7,884 nt of DNA, taken from the NCBI GenBank assembly GCA_900551265.1, contig URVL01000108.1, positions 1 through 7,884 on the forward strand, read 5' to 3'. Shown here piece after piece: positions 6,116 to 7,884 of the stretch (positions are counted from its first letter, which is position 1; the number at the start of each line of letters is the position of its first letter). The position numbers were made by a program, and so were the translations under genes. The stretch is from an uncultured Eubacteriales bacterium (GTDB taxonomy: Bacteria > Bacillota > Clostridia > Oscillospirales > QAMX01). The notes under the pieces were generated by a model. The model was given only the letters and a program-made list of their open reading frames with translations, was not told where the DNA came from and did not search any database.

Positions 6116-6132
6116 AAGCGGGGTGGTAGTGA

Positions 6133-6711
6133 TTGAAAAAGAAATTCCGGTTTTATGGCAAGCTGTTTTTATCGACTTTTTACTTGAGCGCTTTCACATT
6201 TGGCGGCGGATATGTGATTGTACCGCTGATGCGCAAGCGCTTTGTGGAACAATATCATTGGATCGAAGAACAGGAAATGCTTGATCTCATTGCGATTGCA
6301 CAGTCCTCGCCCGGCGCAATGGCGGTAAATGCGTCAATTTTGGTGGGTTACCGTCTTGCGGGACTTTCCGGCGCATTGATCACGGTGGCGGGTACCATAC
6401 TGCCGCCGCTGATCATCATTTCTGTGATTTCACTTGCCTATCAGGCGTTTCGTGACAACGCGGTCGTCAATCTCCTTTTGAAAGGAATGCAGGCGGGGGT
6501 TGCCGCGGTGATTGCAAGCGTTGTGGTCAGTATGGCAGGCGGAATTCTGCGCCAAAAGCGTATTTTGCCTGTCTGCGTCATGATTGGAACATTTTTCATG
6601 TCGGCTGTGCTGGGTGTTAATGTTGTCATCTGCATCTTGGCGTGCGCTGTAATCGGCCTGCTGGACACGGTTTACCAGCGCAGGCGTGGGAAGGAGGCCG
6701 ACAAAACATGA
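6133..6711 (+). CDS. CHR-family transporter, first half (ChrA-like)
   Basis: Short-chain CHR ('chromate transporter') family membrane protein, 192 residues, about half the size of a two-domain ChrA. Seen: FTFGGGYVIVPLM (22-33) and SSPGAMAVNASILVGYRLAG (about 58-77), the two family landmarks, then several hydrophobic segments and a basic tail. The TTG at 6133 is the first possible start, since the codon before it is TGA; GGGTGG (6121-6126) lies six bases upstream. It overlaps the next gene by four bases (ATGA), so the two are translationally coupled and probably form a heterodimer. In this half the usual PGP is PGA (60-62). Chromate is the founding substrate; the true substrate here is unknown. 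Confidence 0.88.
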   Translation: MKKKFRFYGKLFLSTFYLSAFTFGGGYVIVPLMRKRFVEQYHWIEEQEMLDLIAIAQSSPGAMAVNASILVGYRLAGLSGALITVAGTILPPLIIISVISLAYQAFRDNAVVNLLLKGMQAGVAAVIASVVVSMAGGILRQKRILPVCVMIGTFFMSAVLGVNVVICILACAVIGLLDTVYQRRRGKEADKT

Positions 6712-7271
6712 TTTATCTGGAACTGTTTTGGAGCTTTTTCCAGATAGGATTGTTCAGCATCGGCGGAGGTTATGCCGCTCTTCCCATGATTCAGCAACAG
6801 ATTGTGGAACTGCATGGCTGGTTGACCATGACCTCGTTTACAGATGTTGTGACGATTGCCGAGATGACGCCGGGACCGATTGCGCTGAATGCGGCGACGT
6901 TTGTCGGCACGCAGCTGGCTGGTTTGCCCGGCGCGATCATTGCGACGTTGGGGTGTGTAACGCCGTCGTGCATCATTGTCATTTTTCTGGCGTGGCTCTA
7001 TTCCAAATACCGCGAACTATGGGCTGTGCGCGGCGTACTCTCTGGTCTGCGGCCGGCGGTTGTCGGACTAATTGCAGCTGCGGGAATTTCCATTATTGCG
7101 CTTGCTTTTTGGGGAGGTTCGCTTTTGGACTTTTCGTTTGCAAAACTGGATTATATGGCAATTGGGATCTTTGCAGTGGCGTTTTTTGTGTTGCAAAAGT
7201 GGAAACCGAACCCCATTTACGTAATGCTTGGCGCAGGGATTGCAGGACTCGCATGCTATTCCTTTCTGTGA
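6708..7271 (+). CDS. CHR-family transporter, second half (ChrA-like)
   Basis: Second CHR half, 187 residues, paralogous to the gene before it. Seen: SIGGGYAALPMI (17-28) and EMTPGPIALNAATFVG (52-67), with the canonical PGP, followed by four or more hydrophobic segments reaching to the C-terminus. The ATG at 6708 overlaps the upstream stop as ATGA, and AAGGAGG (6691-6697) lies ten bases before it. Together the pair would make the pseudo-symmetric unit that longer ChrA proteins carry as one chain. No terminator is visible between it and the downstream regulator gene, so some read-through is possible. Substrate is not deducible from the sequence. Confidence 0.9.
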   Translation: MIYLELFWSFFQIGLFSIGGGYAALPMIQQQIVELHGWLTMTSFTDVVTIAEMTPGPIALNAATFVGTQLAGLPGAIIATLGCVTPSCIIVIFLAWLYSKYRELWAVRGVLSGLRPAVVGLIAAAGISIIALAFWGGSLLDFSFAKLDYMAIGIFAVAFFVLQKWKPNPIYVMLGAGIAGLACYSFL

Positions 7272-7276
7272 GTTAT

Positions 7277-7306
7277 TTGACATATGCCGTAATCTTGCAG
7301 TATAAT
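7277..7306 (+). promoter_or_regulatory. Sigma-A promoter for the DUF134 gene
   Basis: TTGACA (7277-7282), 18-base spacer, TATAAT (7301-7306), both hexamers perfect. It begins six bases after the stop of the second CHR gene. The predicted transcription start is near 7313, directly ahead of a hairpin. Confidence 0.85.
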
Positions 7307-7315
7307 CATGATAAA

Positions 7316-7347
7316 GGCTCTCCCGGTTTGTGCTGGGCGAAAGAGCC
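7316..7347 (+). promoter_or_regulatory. Hairpin in the DUF134 5' leader
   Basis: GGCTCT (7316-7321) pairs with AGAGCC (7342-7347), and stacked inside it CCCGG (7322-7326) pairs with CTGGG (7333-7337, one G-U) around TTTGTG, with a CGAA bulge. It would form at the very 5' end of the transcript and leaves the ribosome binding site at 7363 free, so it may serve mRNA stability. It has no U-tract. Confidence 0.45.
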
Positions 7348-7374
7348 GGAATTCTGGAAATTGGAGGCGGCAGA

Positions 7375-7749
7375 ATGCCAAGACCACAAAAACGCAGGCG
7401 TATCTGTGCCCTGCCGCGTGTTCGTCATTTTGCGCCGTCTGACGTAAGTGTCTGCGGCGTGGTTGCCATGACGATTGATGAGTACGAAACCATTCGTCTG
7501 ATGGATCTGCTTGGCTGTACGCAGGAGGAGTGTGCGGCACAAATGGGTGTTGCCCGTACGACGGTGCAGGCGGTGTACGGTACGGCGCGGCGAAAGCTGG
7601 CCGAAGCGTTGGTGAAGGGAAAACAACTGGAAATTGGCGGCGGGACGTACGTGCTCTGCGAGGCGGCGGATGTGTGCTGCGGCAAAGACTGCGCGCAGAA
7701 GTCCTGTGGCGGGAAGGATTGCCGTTGCGGCTGCCGCAGAGGTTCCTGA
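7375..7749 (+). CDS. DUF134 (UPF0251) DNA-binding protein with Cys-rich tail
   Basis: DUF134/UPF0251 family protein, 124 residues, predicted DNA-binding. It opens MPRPQKRRRICALP, the family signature; residues about 33-80 (MTIDEYETIRLMDLLGCTQE, AAQMGVARTTVQAVYGTARR) form a helix-turn-helix resembling sigma region 4; KGKQLEIGGG (81-90) is the usual end of the conserved part. After it comes a tail with eight cysteines (C95, C101, C102, C106, C111, C116, C118, C120), plus C11, C27, C48 and C53 earlier, suggesting metal or Fe-S binding. The ATG at 7375 has GGAGG seven bases upstream. Promoter and leader are its own. What it regulates is unknown; the adjacent CHR pair is a candidate. Confidence 0.87.
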   Translation: MPRPQKRRRICALPRVRHFAPSDVSVCGVVAMTIDEYETIRLMDLLGCTQEECAAQMGVARTTVQAVYGTARRKLAEALVKGKQLEIGGGTYVLCEAADVCCGKDCAQKSCGGKDCRCGCRRGS

Positions 7750-7807
7750 TAGAAAGGCCCCGGGATGCAAAATGAACTGATCCAGTAAAAACGGACAGTG
7801 ACAAAAG

Positions 7808-7846
7808 GACCCCCTGATGTAGGAAAATAAACTACATCAGGGGGTC
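7808..7846 (+). repeat. Perfect 15-bp inverted repeat ahead of the transposase start
   Basis: GACCCCCTGATGTAG (7808-7822) and CTACATCAGGGGGTC (7832-7846) are exact reverse complements with a nine-base loop GAAAATAAA. The right arm contains AGGGGGT (7839-7845), the only Shine-Dalgarno-like sequence for the ATG at 7852. No T-tract follows on the plus strand, so it is not a plus-strand terminator; on the minus strand CCTTTTG follows and weak termination of opposing transcripts is possible. Confidence 0.85.
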
Positions 7847-7851
7847 TGGTC

Positions 7852-7884
7852 ATGGAGAAACGGAACTACACACACGTTCAAGTG
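7852..7884 (+). CDS. Probable transposase OrfA N-terminus (partial, 11 codons)
   Basis: Only 11 codons are in the window, reading MEKRNYTHVQV, open at the edge. The [KR]-x-YTHVQ pattern recalls the start of IS3-type OrfA proteins from Clostridia, which continue into a helix-turn-helix; this is remembered family knowledge, not a search result. The SD-like AGGGGGT lies six bases before the ATG, inside the right arm of the inverted repeat. It could still be some other protein, since 11 residues are little to go on. Confidence 0.45.
   Translation, partial: MEKRNYTHVQV

Larger units (their letters stand above)
7778..7884 (+). mobile_element. Left end of a probable insertion sequence (cut by window edge)
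   Basis: A reading frame starting MEKRNYTHVQV opens at 7852 and resembles the N-terminus of IS3-type OrfA transposases of Clostridia. It is preceded by a long perfect inverted repeat. The element probably begins near 7778 (TGATCCAGTAAAAACGGACA), since IS3-family ends start with TG, but neither the far end nor the target duplication is visible. The left boundary is a guess from this short stretch. Confidence 0.45.

Noticed and set aside
6686..7447. Open frame of 253 codons, Cys/Trp-rich, plus strand
   Set aside because: Out-of-frame reading of the second CHR gene and the DUF134 start; lacks a ribosome binding site and membrane pattern.
7256..7804. Open frame of 182 codons on the minus strand
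   Set aside because: Antisense to DUF134; Arg/Ser/Pro-rich composition is a GC-rich shadow.
1..7884. CRISPR array, prophage or defence system
   Set aside because: No regularly spaced direct repeats and no cas, integrase, toxin or nuclease-like frame was seen; the content is core genes, a transporter pair and one insertion-sequence end.

Overview
The window looks like chromosomal core sequence from a Gram-positive, low-to-mid GC bacterium of the Clostridia, probably Oscillospiraceae/Ruminococcaceae-like. The reasons are strong AGGAGG-type ribosome binding sites, TTG starts, consensus sigma-A promoters, the DUF512 radical SAM gene followed by der and plsY, a split two-gene CHR transporter, and a DUF134 regulator. 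The taxonomic placement is inference from gene content only; no rRNA is present.

Left arm (1-1281, minus strand): a ribosomal-protein block reads leftward, rpmB (L28), then rplS (L19), then lepB (signal peptidase I, cut by the window edge). A TTGCAT-17-TATGAT promoter lies ahead of rpmB. The rpmB leader and the rpmB-rplS gap both hold perfect inverted repeats that suggest cis-acting RNA structure. Divergent from it, a perfect TTGACA-17-TATAAT promoter drives a single tRNA-Gln (anticodon CUG) that ends in a strong intrinsic terminator.

Centre (1509-6030, plus strand): after a gene-free, repeat-rich stretch comes another perfect TTGACA-17-TATAAT promoter, then yceD (DUF177) and rpmF (L32), closed by a terminator. 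Next is a compact set: a PDZ/radical SAM DUF512 protein with a TTG start, der (EngA, 50S assembly GTPase) and plsY (glycerol-3-phosphate acyltransferase), ended by a long hairpin terminator. The theme is ribosome assembly and phospholipid/envelope synthesis.

Right arm (6084-7884, plus strand): a short-leader promoter drives two overlapping genes that each encode one CHR ('chromate transporter') half. A TTGACA-18-TATAAT promoter and a hairpin leader then precede a DUF134 DNA-binding protein with a cysteine-rich tail. At the right edge an insertion sequence appears to begin; its putative transposase start is preceded by a perfect 15-bp inverted repeat that buries the Shine-Dalgarno sequence. 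No CRISPR array, phage gene or obvious new multi-gene system is visible. The most interesting items are the RNA structures (rplS leader, insertion-sequence hairpin, der start region) and the CHR pair beside a Cys-rich regulator.
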